DNA of 8,342 bases, taken from DATKMK01 sp035541895. Its GTDB lineage: Bacteria; Desulfobacterota; Binatia; HRBIN30; JACQVA1. The DNA lies in assembly GCA_035541895.1 (NCBI GenBank), contig DATKMK010000056.1, forward strand, positions 1 to 8,342, written 5' to 3'. The stretch's first letter is position 1. Each line of letters opens with the position of its first letter. A program made the position numbers and the translations under genes. The notes beneath the pieces are model-generated. The model was not told where the DNA came from, did not search any database, and saw only the letters and a program-made list of their open reading frames with translations. Below, piece by piece: positions 1-6,710 of the stretch.

Positions 1-1078
1 TCTGAATCGCGTCGAGTGAAACCCGCACGGCCTCTTCGGCGCAGTAGAGCTTGGCGAGTGACGCCAGCCGCGCATCGAGCTTGCCAGCCCGCTGCGCCCA
101 GGCGAGCTTGAAGACCAGATTGCGCGCGTTCTCCAGCGCCAGCTCCATCCGAGCGAGTTTGAAAGCGATGGCTTGGAACTCGGCGATCGGGCGGCCGAAC
201 TGTTCGCGGGTCTTCGCGTAGCGAACCGATTCGTCAACGCAGCGCTCGATGATGCCGAGGCACATCGCCGGCATGACCGACCGCTCCATGTTCAGGGTTT
301 CGAGCGCGGCGCCGCCGCGAGCGCTCGCCTTGGTGTCGAGGTGGCCGATCAGATTTGCGCGCGGTACCCGGCAATCGCGAAGGAAGATTTCCCCGGTCGG
401 CGAGTCGTGCATGCCCATTTTGCGCAGCGGCTTGCCGGTCTCCAGCCCTGCGGTGCCGCGTTCGACCACAACCGGGCGAATCGGGCGCAGCGTCTCGCCG
501 ATGTCGATGCGCGCGTAGATTGTGAACACATCCGCGAACGGCGCGTTACTGATGAATGTTTTCTGACCGTTGAGCACCAACTCGTCGCCGGCGAGCGTTG
601 CGGTGGTGCGCATGCCGCCGAAGGCATCGCTGCCGGCCCCCGGTTCGGTGAGGCCCCACGCGCCGATCCAGTCGAAGCGCAACACCGGCAACGCGCAGCG
701 TTCGATCAACTCGGCCGACCCTTGCGCCACGATCGCCATCGCGCAGCCTAAGGTCGCGATGAACGCCATCCCGAATCCGGGCGAGATGCGGGAGATCTCT
801 TTGAGCAGCACACTGGTCAACATCGGATCGCCGCCGAGTCCGCCCGCGGCTGCGTCGTCGGCTTCACGAGACGCGTCACCACGCAGCCTCGCGATGCGCC
901 GCTGGCCGACGGCTTCGAGCGTGGCAGCGATGCCCAGCTCGCGACCCATCCGCCGGAGCAGATCGTACGGAAGAACGTCCCCCGCTTCGAGCGCCGGCAC
1001 GGCCGGCGCAAGATGTTCCTCGCACCATGTCCGCACGGCGCTCTCGAACATCCGCTGCGTCTCGTCGAGTTCGAACAC
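1..1078 (-). CDS. Acyl-CoA dehydrogenase family protein, C-terminus cut by the window edge
   Basis: FAD-dependent flavoprotein expected to oxidise an acyl-CoA to its 2-enoyl-CoA in the cytoplasm, passing electrons to ETF. 359 residues are visible; perhaps the last 30-50 are missing beyond base 1. The order is typical: an N-terminal helical domain, the FAD/substrate motif GAWGLTEPGAGSD at residues 139-151, a beta domain with LNGQKTFISNA (169-179), and a C-terminal helical domain with YAKTREQFGRPI (287-298). Glu265 in NMERS sits where isovaleryl-CoA and long-chain dehydrogenases keep their catalytic base, by analogy. The start is GTG at 1078: an in-frame TAG lies just upstream (1088-1090) and GGAAGG precedes it by 4 bases. 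The next in-frame ATG, at 1051, would trim nine residues. The gene is divergent from the DUF2804 gene. Substrate is unknown; family certain. Confidence 0.93.
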   Translation of the reverse strand, partial: MFELDETQRMFESAVRTWCEEHLAPAVPALEAGDVLPYDLLRRMGRELGIAATLEAVGQRRIARLRGDASREADDAAAGGLGGDPMLTSVLLKEISRISPGFGMAFIATLGCAMAIVAQGSAELIERCALPVLRFDWIGAWGLTEPGAGSDAFGGMRTTATLAGDELVLNGQKTFISNAPFADVFTIYARIDIGETLRPIRPVVVERGTAGLETGKPLRKMGMHDSPTGEIFLRDCRVPRANLIGHLDTKASARGGAALETLNMERSVMPAMCLGIIERCVDESVRYAKTREQFGRPIAEFQAIAFKLARMELALENARNLVFKLAWAQRAGKLDARLASLAKLYCAEEAVRVSLDAIQ

Positions 1079-1158
1079 GCTGCCTTCCTATGCTGTGGGC
1101 TATACTAGTCAAGGGTTCGCACTTGCCGAAGACCGCCGCATTGAGGCATCAAGCAGCG
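1079..1158. promoter_or_regulatory. Divergent intergenic region between acyl-CoA dehydrogenase and DUF2804 genes
   Basis: These 80 bases must hold the start signals of both divergent genes if neither is read through from elsewhere. On the plus strand TATACT (1101-1106) is a five-of-six match to a -10 box, 52 bases before the DUF2804 ATG, but no recognisable -35 lies 16-18 bases upstream. On the minus strand TTGACT (1112 to 1107) resembles a -35, but the matching -10 position holds only a purine-rich stretch overlapping the ribosome site. ACTAGT (1104-1109) is a perfect 6-base palindrome. The promoter assignment is therefore weak. Confidence 0.3.
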
Positions 1159-2238
1159 ATGACTTCGTCGCTGCCGGATTTCATGCCGATTGTTGCCGAC
1201 CGCATGCGCCCCGGGGACTATCTGCGCGCGTACGACGAACCGGAACTCACCGCTGCGGTCGATTTGTGCGATGCGCGCGGGGTACTCAATCCCGCCGCCG
1301 TCGGCTGGTCGCGCACGCCGTTGGTGCGCGCGAATCTCAGCGGGCACTGGCCGCGCAAGAAACGATGGAATTTTTGGAACTGGATTGGTCCACGTTTCGT
1401 ATTCTCGGTGACGTTGGCCGACATCGACTATGCGGCGTTCTGCCAGATGACGTTCACTGACTTCGAAACCAAGCAGTCGATCGGCGCGATGGCGCGGACG
1501 CGTTCAGGATCGATCGTCATGCCGGAGCACGTTGAACGCACGGTCTCCTTCCGCGGCTCGACGATGGAGTATGCCAACGTCAACGACGGCGGTGATATGA
1601 AGGTCGACTTCGCCGGTACGACCAAATCCGGCGAACGTGTCGTCGCCGATTTCATCGTGCGACGGCCGCGGGGCCACGAGAGTCTCAACATCGTGGTGCC
1701 GTGGACGCGCGAGCGGTTTCAGCTCAACTCCAAGCACAACACGCTGCCGTGCGAGGGGTCGATCACGGTCGGCAAAGCGCGTTACGCCATGGATCCAGCC
1801 GAGTGCCACGCGGTGCAGGACTTCGGCCGCGGCATCTGGCCGTATCGATCCTTCTGGAACTGGGGCGTTGCCACTGGCGTGCAGAACGGCAGATTGATCG
1901 GCGTCAACGTCGGCGCGAAGTGGACGACCGGCACCGGTATGAATGAGAACGGCCTCTGCGTCGACGGCCGTCTGTACAAGATCATGGAAGATCTCGTCTG
2001 GCGGTACGATCCGAGCAACTGGATGCAACCGTGGCACGTGCGCGCCGCGCGTTCGGGCATGGTGGATCTCACACTCGAACCGTTCACGGCCCACTGTCCG
2101 ATGCTCAACCTCGGCATCGTGCGGAGCGGCGGCGTGTGTGCCTTCGGTCGCTGGCGCGGGACGATTCGCTTCGACGGACAGGAGTTGCCGGTGCGCAACC
2201 TCATCGGCTGGGCGGAGGAGTTCTCCCACCGCTGGTGA
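1159..2238 (+). CDS. DUF2804 domain-containing protein
   Basis: A 359-residue protein recognised as DUF2804 from its motifs; the family has no established biochemical role that I know of. Landmarks: DARGVLNPAAVGW at 38-50, RKKRWNFWNW at 66-75, GHESLNIVVPW at 172-182, FQLNSKHNTLPCEG at 187-200, DFGRGIWPYRSFWNW at 221-235, GAKWTTGTGMNENG at 252-265 and NLIGWAEE at 347-354. It is rich in Trp and beta-forming stretches. No signal peptide or membrane helix is evident, so it is probably cytosolic. The frame is open upstream to an ATG at 1027, but those 44 extra residues lie antisense to the neighbouring gene and are Arg-rich and unlike the family. ATG 1159 has GAGG 12 bases before it, a rather long spacing. 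It is divergent from an acyl-CoA dehydrogenase, which hints at lipid or acyl-CoA context only. Product name is secure; function open. Confidence 0.9.
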   Translation: MTSSLPDFMPIVADRMRPGDYLRAYDEPELTAAVDLCDARGVLNPAAVGWSRTPLVRANLSGHWPRKKRWNFWNWIGPRFVFSVTLADIDYAAFCQMTFTDFETKQSIGAMARTRSGSIVMPEHVERTVSFRGSTMEYANVNDGGDMKVDFAGTTKSGERVVADFIVRRPRGHESLNIVVPWTRERFQLNSKHNTLPCEGSITVGKARYAMDPAECHAVQDFGRGIWPYRSFWNWGVATGVQNGRLIGVNVGAKWTTGTGMNENGLCVDGRLYKIMEDLVWRYDPSNWMQPWHVRAARSGMVDLTLEPFTAHCPMLNLGIVRSGGVCAFGRWRGTIRFDGQELPVRNLIGWAEEFSHRW

Positions 2239-2274
2239 GCCGCCCACTGTGTATCCGGTGGTCCCGGCGGCTCA
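2236..2274. terminator. Stop-codon-anchored hairpin between convergent genes, possible bidirectional terminator
   Basis: TGAGCCGCC (2236-2244) and GGCGGCTCA (2266-2274) form a perfect 9-bp inverted repeat. The outer three bases are the stop codon of the DUF2804 gene on one side and the stop codon of the aldo/keto reductase on the other. The 21-base loop can form a further 4-bp stem (CCAC 2244-2247 with GTGG 2258-2261), competing for one base. No T-run follows on either strand, so it is not a canonical intrinsic terminator. It may stop transcription weakly in both directions or protect 3' ends. Confidence 0.4.
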
Positions 2275-3531
2275 GACCGCCGTCAGTAACGAATGAAAGC
2301 GCGTCAACTTCGTGCGGATCGGAATGTCGAACGGACATGCCGCTTGGCACGGGGCGGCGCAGCTCGCGCAGCGTGACGCGTTGTGGTCGGCCGAGAGCGC
2401 GGCGTACTTGGCGCGCGCGTCGGCGGTGCGGCCGTAGTTCTCGAAGTACATCGCGTAGCGAAACATGTCGTCGACCGGCACGCCGTAGGGACAACGATCC
2501 AGACATTCGCCGCAGCCGGGCCGGCAATACTCGGCGGCGATCAACTGATCGTAGCGTTCCAGCAGCGCGAGGTCGGAATCGGTCGGGCGTTGGCCCGACG
2601 CATAGAGATACTCGTCGATTTGCTCGTGGTCGCGGATCGACACGACCAAGCCGCTGACGTCGGGATTGCCCAGCACCCATTTGAATGCCGCTTGGCTGAA
2701 CGCCTGCGCTGGATCGCTGAAATCCTTCAGCACGCTTGCCTGCGCGCCCTTGAGCGTTTTCATCGCGACCACGCCGATGCCGCGCTGCTTGGCGTCGTGG
2801 AAGATGGTGGTGAGGTCGGGCCAGTTGTTGAAGTTGTACGCGACCAGCAACATATGAAACCGACCCGAGTCGACGGCGTGACGCATCACTTCTTCGAGGT
2901 TCGGCGTGTGGCTGCTGACGCCGAGGAAACGAACCTTTCCCTGCTCGCGCAAGCGGTCGTAGGCTTCGTGAAAGTTCGGCGCCATCAGGCGATCGAGGCT
3001 GTTCACTTCGTGAATGATGCAGACGTCTAGGTAGTCGGTTTGCAACCGCTGCAGACTACCCTCGACCGCCTTGATGATGTCGGCGACCGGCGTATCGACC
3101 GGGAGGTGACCGTCCGCGGTGCAGAACTTCGAGGCGATGTGGACCTTTTGACGATGCGGCTTGAGCGCCTTGCCGATCACCTGTTCGCTGCCGGTCTTGG
3201 CGTAGTCCGGCGAGGTGTCGAAGTAGTTGATGCCGCGCTCGACCGCCCGCGTGACCACGTCGGGGTCATCAATGCCGGCGCCGCCGAAGGAGATGTCGGA
3301 CATGTGGATGCCGGTGGTGCCGAGCGGGCGGTAGCTGCGGACCGTCGAGCCGTGCCACGCCGGATCGACGCGCTTGGCCTGCGTCGGCGCCGAGCGCAGC
3401 AGGAACAGGTAGGTGCTGTTTTTCCAGGCGGCGTACCATGCCGCCGCCGCCCCGCCCGCGGCGGCGACGGTCGCGGCCCGCTTCAGGACTTTGCGCCGGC
3501 TGAGATCCGACGAGCTCTTCTCGTCCGCCAT
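2272..3531 (-). CDS. Tat-signal aldo/keto reductase with two C-terminal 4Fe-4S cysteine clusters
   Basis: A 419-residue oxidoreductase in three parts. Residues 11-17 (SRRKVLK) are a twin-arginine motif followed by an Ala-rich stretch to about 36, so Tat export or membrane anchoring is predicted. Residues about 66-330 are an AKR barrel with the catalytic tetrad Asp105, Tyr110 (FDTSPDY), Lys135 (ASKF) and His174 (IIHE). The C-terminal region carries Cys336-x3-Cys340-x2-Cys343-x3-Cys347 and Cys388-x2-Cys391-x3-Cys395-x3-Cys399, enough for two 4Fe-4S clusters. ATG 3531 was chosen because GGAGGT lies 5 bases upstream and the Tat motif is then correctly N-terminal; a longer frame to 3582 adds 17 unsupported residues. 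It lies 76 bp downstream of the membrane-protein gene on the same strand; I see only a poor promoter match in that gap. Carbonyl substrate and electron donor are unknown. Confidence 0.92.
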   Translation of the reverse strand: MADEKSSSDLSRRKVLKRAATVAAAGGAAAAWYAAWKNSTYLFLLRSAPTQAKRVDPAWHGSTVRSYRPLGTTGIHMSDISFGGAGIDDPDVVTRAVERGINYFDTSPDYAKTGSEQVIGKALKPHRQKVHIASKFCTADGHLPVDTPVADIIKAVEGSLQRLQTDYLDVCIIHEVNSLDRLMAPNFHEAYDRLREQGKVRFLGVSSHTPNLEEVMRHAVDSGRFHMLLVAYNFNNWPDLTTIFHDAKQRGIGVVAMKTLKGAQASVLKDFSDPAQAFSQAAFKWVLGNPDVSGLVVSIRDHEQIDEYLYASGQRPTDSDLALLERYDQLIAAEYCRPGCGECLDRCPYGVPVDDMFRYAMYFENYGRTADARAKYAALSADHNASRCASCAAPCQAACPFDIPIRTKLTRFHSLLTAV

Positions 3532-3607
3532 CGTGCACCTCCAATGTGACGACAGCGTAGTCGTGCGGTGGAGCTGACACAACCGGACGGGTTCGAATCC
3601 AGCCGCA

Positions 3608-4243
3608 TCAAATCCAGCGCAGAATGCCCATGAACAAGACGAGACAAGCGAGATCGAACGCGTAGAGGACGCCGACCGTTGCCGCCTTCTGCCGGATCGT
3701 CGGCATGTCGTGCACCCAGAACGCGACGACGAAGAACGTGAGGTAGCCGAACAGGAAGATCAGCCACGGCGTGCGCACGTTCCACCACCAATAGTCCCAA
3801 GTGAGTTGACCGGCAGCGTTGAGGACGAACTCGACGAGCACGCTCAACGCGGCGGCGACGACGGCCATGAACCAGCGATTGGGGATGCCGAAGATCTTCA
3901 GGCTGCGATCGACCGGCAGCGTCTTTGTGACGACGATGCCCATGATCGCAAACATGAAACAGATCTCGATGTTCAGCCCGATCAGAATGACGTACGCGCT
4001 GCGACCCGGTGTCGCCCACAGCGGCGCGTATTGAGTGAAGTGGAATACCAGCGCGTTCCAGATTTCGTTGAACCAGTCCATGCCCCACAGCGCAAGGCCG
4101 GCGAAGACCACGTTCCAGTTTTTGCGCTCGATCTCGTTGGCGTAGACGTACAGCACGAGCAGGAGCAACGGGATGACGTGCCACTGAAATTGCCCGCCGT
4201 CGCGAAGAATCCTGAGTGCGCGCGCCGCCGCGTCTGTCGGCAT
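3608..4243 (-). CDS. Six-helix integral membrane protein of unknown function
   Basis: I do not recognise the family. The 211-residue product has about six hydrophobic segments, near residues 22-36, 43-66, 83-105, 123-143, 159-177 and 188-209. It has no cleavable signal peptide and should sit in the cytoplasmic membrane. It is rich in Trp, with a conspicuous WDYWWWNVRTPW at 149-160. Polar residues within or beside helices include Glu37, Glu39, Asp56, Glu60, Asn90, Glu93 and Asp197, which could matter for a ligand or cofactor. No obvious metal-binding His cluster or Cys pair is seen. ATG 4243 is preceded by AAGGGGG at good spacing and by a plausible promoter (4268-4295). The Tat-type reductase follows 76 bp downstream on the same strand, so a membrane partner or quinol-linked role is possible but is inference. 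Confidence 0.8.
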   Translation of the reverse strand: MPTDAAARALRILRDGGQFQWHVIPLLLLVLYVYANEIERKNWNVVFAGLALWGMDWFNEIWNALVFHFTQYAPLWATPGRSAYVILIGLNIEICFMFAIMGIVVTKTLPVDRSLKIFGIPNRWFMAVVAAALSVLVEFVLNAAGQLTWDYWWWNVRTPWLIFLFGYLTFFVVAFWVHDMPTIRQKAATVGVLYAFDLACLVLFMGILRWI

Positions 4244-4267
4244 GAGAGCCCCCTTTTCCCGTCTCGC

Positions 4268-4295
4268 ACTAAACCGGCAGCGGAACCGCGGTCAA
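4268..4295 (-). promoter_or_regulatory. Candidate sigma-70-type promoter for the membrane-protein gene
   Basis: Read on the minus strand, TTGACC (4295 to 4290) is a five-of-six -35 match. It is followed after 16 bases by TTTAGT (4273 to 4268), a four-of-six -10 match. From the -10 there are 24 bases to the ATG at 4243, leaving a short leader that contains the AAGGGGG ribosome site. The geometry is good, but promoter matches in high-GC DNA of an unidentified lineage remain tentative. Confidence 0.4.
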
Positions 4296-4305
4296 ATGCG
4301 CAAGG

Positions 4306-4321
4306 GCAGCCGATTGGCTGC
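4306..4321 (-). terminator. Short hairpin downstream of the pirin gene, possible terminator
   Basis: GCAGCC (4306-4311) and GGCTGC (4316-4321) form a 6-bp perfect stem with a 4-base loop, about 18 bases past the pirin stop codon. On the minus strand the stem is followed by CCTTGCGCATTTG, which is only a poor U-tract. It lies just upstream of the candidate promoter of the next gene, which fits a transcription-unit boundary, but the stem is short. Confidence 0.28.
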
Positions 4322-4338
4322 GCGAAGCAAGCGTGCGG

Positions 4339-5037
4339 TTATGCGAGGTCGAACAAGAGTAGCTCCGCGTCGCGTTCGCCGCGAGCCTCGATTTGACGTT
4401 CGTCGCTGATCGCGACGCCGTCGCCTTCGACCAGCGACTGGTCGTTGAGGCTCAGCGCGCCGCGCGCGACCTGAAGCCAGAGCTGGCGTCCGCTGGGGAC
4501 CGCATGCGACACGCGCTCGCCCTTCGCGAGTGTCCCGGCGTAGACGCGCACATCCTGATGGACCGTCACCGCGCCGTCGCGACCCTGCCGCGAAGCAATC
4601 AAACGCAGTCGCCCGCGCTGCGCGTCCGCGGGGATGGGGCGCTGTTCGTAACCCGGTGCCAATCCGGAGCGCTCGGGCAGAATCCAGATTTGGAGAAAGT
4701 GGACGGGCGTGGTTTTCGAATGGTTGAACTCGCTGTGGGTGATGCCGGTGCCGGCGCTCATCCGCTGCACTTCGCCGGGTCGAATGATCGAGCCGTTTCC
4801 GAGGCTGTCTTTGTGTTCGAGCGCGCCGTCCAAGACGTAGGTGATGATCTCCATGTCACGATGGCCGTGGGTTGCGAAACCGCCACCGGGTGCCACCCGA
4901 TCGTCGTTGATCACCCGCAGCACGCGAAACCCCATCTGCGCCGGGTCATAGTACTCACCGAACGAAAATGTGTGCCGGCTGTCGAGCCAGCCGGCGTTGG
5001 TGCGGCCGCGATCAGCGGCCTTGCGAACCTTAATCAT
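4339..5037 (-). CDS. Pirin family protein (YhhW-type bicupin)
   Basis: A 232-residue, full-length pirin. Pirins are cytoplasmic bicupins with one metal in the N-terminal cupin; E. coli YhhW shows quercetin 2,3-dioxygenase activity, but the physiological role is usually uncertain. The metal ligands His57 and His59 (THGHRDMEI), His101 and Glu103 (GITHSEFNH) are all present and at the same numbers as in YhhW. The N-terminal RGRTNAGWLDSRHTFSF (10-26) and GEVQRMSAGTG (88-98) are family hallmarks. The C-terminal cupin has no comparable ligand set, as usual. ATG 5037 has AGGGGG 8 bases upstream, overlapping the stop codon of the preceding PPOX gene. The 12-bp gap implies co-transcription and possibly translational coupling with it. 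It may respond to oxidative stress or quinones, but that is inference from the family. Confidence 0.94.
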   Translation of the reverse strand: MIKVRKAADRGRTNAGWLDSRHTFSFGEYYDPAQMGFRVLRVINDDRVAPGGGFATHGHRDMEIITYVLDGALEHKDSLGNGSIIRPGEVQRMSAGTGITHSEFNHSKTTPVHFLQIWILPERSGLAPGYEQRPIPADAQRGRLRLIASRQGRDGAVTVHQDVRVYAGTLAKGERVSHAVPSGRQLWLQVARGALSLNDQSLVEGDGVAISDERQIEARGERDAELLLFDLA

Positions 5038-5049
5038 CCGGTGAACCCC

Positions 5050-5448
5050 CTACGGCATCACCGACACCTGCGTCGGCTCGATGACGTAGATCACGCGGCG
5101 TTCGTTCGGGCGCCGAAACGGATACGCATCGACGCCGAGGTAGGTCTTGGCCAGTGCGTCGATGTGTGCGTCGGCGCCTTTTTCGGTGATCTCGATTACC
5201 CGGCCGCGGATCATCACGCAGCGATACGCATTGTCGGGATCGACGACCGACAACGCCACGCGACGGTCGCGCTCCATGTTCTCATCCTTCACCCGATTGC
5301 GCGCTGAGTTCACCCGGATGTGACGACCGTCGTAGTCGAACCACACCGGCGACACCTGCGGGCTGCCGTCCGGCATCACCGTCGCGAGATGGGCGAGGGC
5401 CTTCTTCTTGGTGAGATCTTCAAATGCTGCAGGAATCGCCTTGGGCAT
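5050..5448 (-). CDS. PPOX-class (pyridoxamine 5'-phosphate oxidase fold), probably F420-dependent oxidoreductase
   Basis: A 132-residue split-barrel flavin-fold protein of the small type resembling mycobacterial Rv1155-like enzymes, which bind F420 rather than FMN. Supporting segments: LAHLATVMPDGSPQVSPVWF (18-37), RVNSARNRVKDENMERDRRV (45-64), ALSVVDPDN (65-73) and the strand MIRGRVIEI (79-87). The Arg/Lys-rich helix start near residues 50-63 is where relatives hold the cofactor phosphate. The frame is open far upstream, but the first 261 codons of that frame overlap the acyl-CoA dehydrogenase and are Arg-rich nonsense. ATG 5448 has GGAGGA 6 bases before it and begins a family-like N-terminus. 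It is followed at 12 bp by the pirin gene. Cofactor choice (F420, FMN or even biliverdin) cannot be settled from the sequence; the fold call is strong. Confidence 0.88.
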   Translation of the reverse strand: MPKAIPAAFEDLTKKKALAHLATVMPDGSPQVSPVWFDYDGRHIRVNSARNRVKDENMERDRRVALSVVDPDNAYRCVMIRGRVIEITEKGADAHIDALAKTYLGVDAYPFRRPNERRVIYVIEPTQVSVMP

Positions 5449-5482
5449 GCTCGTTCCTCCGTCGGCTGGCGTGTGCGCTGTG

Positions 5483-5510
5483 AGCATACGCCCGACGTTG
5501 TCAGACGCAA
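5483..5510 (-). promoter_or_regulatory. Weak candidate promoter for the PPOX-pirin pair
   Basis: On the minus strand TTGCGT (5510 to 5505) and TATGCT (5488 to 5483) are separated by 16 bases, 34 bases before the PPOX ATG. They match the sigma-70 consensus at three and four of six bases. The 74-bp gap after the acyl-CoA dehydrogenase would leave room for an independent start, but read-through from upstream is equally possible. Confidence 0.22.
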
Positions 5511-5522
5511 GATTGCCGAGAC

Positions 5523-6701
5523 TCACCGCGAGCGGGGCAAGCCCAAGACCCGCTCGGCAATGATGTTGCGCTGGATCTCCGAAGTGCCGGCGAAGATCGT
5601 GCCGGAGCGATAGTAGAGATACGAGCGCTGCCAGCGGCCGTGCGCCACGGCGCGCCGATCGCCGGCAACGAGCTGGGCGTCGGCGCCCAGGATTTCCATC
5701 GCCGTGTCGTGCAGGCGCTGGCTCATCTCGCTCCAAAACAATTTCACCAGCGAGCTTTCCGGTCCCGGCTTGCCGTGGCGCAGCAGGTTGGTCAGCGTGC
5801 GCCAGTTGTGCAGCTTGACGAGATCGACCTCGATGATGGCTTGTGCGAGGCGTTGGCGGGTCGTCGGATCGTGCGCGGCAGACTCGCCGTTGCGTGCGCG
5901 GCTGCGTGCCAATCGAATCAAGTCGTCGAGCAGCATCCGATGCACGACCAGTTGCCGCGCCGAGGTCCCGCGCTCGTGACTCAGCGTCGTCTGCGCGATC
6001 TCCCAGCCCCGGTTCAACTCGCCGACGAGATTGTCGGCGGGAATGCGCACGTTTTCGAGAAACACCTCGTTGAACTCGTCGCTGCCGGTCATCTGCTTGA
6101 GCGGACGAATGGTGACCCCGGAGCTGTGCATGTCGACGATCAGAAAGCTGATGCCTTTGGCCTTCGGCGCGCTCGCGTCGGTGCGGGCCAGCAAGATGCC
6201 CCAGCGCGCGAACTGCGCGTAGCTGGTCCACACCTTCTGGCCGTTGACGACGAACCAGTCGCCGTCGCGCTCAGCCTTGCAGCGCAGCGACGTCAGGTCC
6301 GATCCCGCGTTGGGCTCGGAGAACAACTGGCACCAGATCTCTTCGGCGCCGAGGATCTTCGACAGGTAGCGCTGCTTCTGCGCATCGGTGCCGTGCGCGA
6401 TCAACGTCGGCCCGACCAGATTGACGCCGATGCGGTTGATGATCTCCGGCGCCTGTGCCCGCGCCATCTCGGCCTGAAACAGATAGTTCTCGATCACCGT
6501 GGCGCCGCGACCGCCGCACTCGCGCGGCCAATGGACGCCGACCCAGCCGCCGGCATGCAGACGCTTCTGCCACTCGACGAGGTACGCGACTTCGTCGGCC
6601 AGCGACGCCGGTTCGAAATCGTCACGCGGTTGGTTTGCCGACAGCCACGTTCGCAGCTCGGCGCGAAAGGCTTCTTCGGTTGCGGAGAAGGCGAGGTCCA
6701 T
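5523..6701 (-). CDS. Acyl-CoA dehydrogenase family protein (complete)
   Basis: A 392-residue, full-length acyl-CoA dehydrogenase, a cytoplasmic FAD enzyme making 2-enoyl-CoA and feeding ETF. Landmarks: WQKRLHAGGWVGVHWPRECGG (44-64), CQLFSEPNAGSDLTSLR (124-140), VNGQKVWTSYAQFARW (152-167), GWEIAQTTLSHERGT (232-246) and SGTIFAGTSEIQRNIIAERVLG (366-387). The usual medium-chain Glu of the YEGT motif is Ala371 here (FAGT). The base is therefore probably Glu243 in SHERG, as in isovaleryl/long-chain types; this is inferred by analogy. ATG 6701 starts the family-like MDLAFSATEEAFR. Its GGAGG site (10 bases upstream) lies inside the repeat at 6711-6753. A longer frame to 6764 would translate repeat DNA. 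The CoA-transferase gene lies 175 bp upstream on the same strand and could supply its substrate. It resembles dehydrogenases of branched, cyclic or steroid-type acyl-CoAs, but the substrate is unproven. Confidence 0.94.
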   Translation of the reverse strand: MDLAFSATEEAFRAELRTWLSANQPRDDFEPASLADEVAYLVEWQKRLHAGGWVGVHWPRECGGRGATVIENYLFQAEMARAQAPEIINRIGVNLVGPTLIAHGTDAQKQRYLSKILGAEEIWCQLFSEPNAGSDLTSLRCKAERDGDWFVVNGQKVWTSYAQFARWGILLARTDASAPKAKGISFLIVDMHSSGVTIRPLKQMTGSDEFNEVFLENVRIPADNLVGELNRGWEIAQTTLSHERGTSARQLVVHRMLLDDLIRLARSRARNGESAAHDPTTRQRLAQAIIEVDLVKLHNWRTLTNLLRHGKPGPESSLVKLFWSEMSQRLHDTAMEILGADAQLVAGDRRAVAHGRWQRSYLYYRSGTIFAGTSEIQRNIIAERVLGLPRSR

Positions 6702-6710
6702 TGCTACGAC

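Noticed and set aside
1084..1112. TTGACT on the minus strand as a promoter for the left-edge acyl-CoA dehydrogenase.
   Set aside because: At 16-18 bases spacing the -10 position falls on the ribosome site and matches TATAAT poorly.
1027..1158. N-terminal extension of the DUF2804 gene from an ATG at 1027.
   Set aside because: The extra 44 residues are Arg-rich, overlap the coding start of the divergent acyl-CoA dehydrogenase and do not look like the family.
3586..3604. GGTTCGAATCC, the classic tRNA T-loop sequence, in the gap between the membrane-protein and reductase genes.
   Set aside because: The flanking bases do not form a proper 5-bp T-stem, and no acceptor, D or anticodon stems can be drawn in the surrounding bases. 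I treat it as chance; a tRNA-end attachment remnant is possible but unsupported.
3532..3607. TTGTGT with TACGCT at 17 bases spacing as a separate promoter for the Tat reductase.
   Set aside because: Each hexamer matches the consensus at only about three of six positions, which is no better than expected by chance.
4393..5307. Long plus-strand open frame (304 codons) opposite the pirin and PPOX genes.
   Set aside because: It is antisense to two well-recognised genes, shows no family motif and has the composition expected of a high-GC shadow frame.
5449..6231. Upstream extension of the PPOX gene to a 393-codon frame, suggesting a fusion protein.
   Set aside because: The added part is the shadow of the acyl-CoA dehydrogenase on the same strand in another frame. 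The PPOX start at 5448 has a strong ribosome site.
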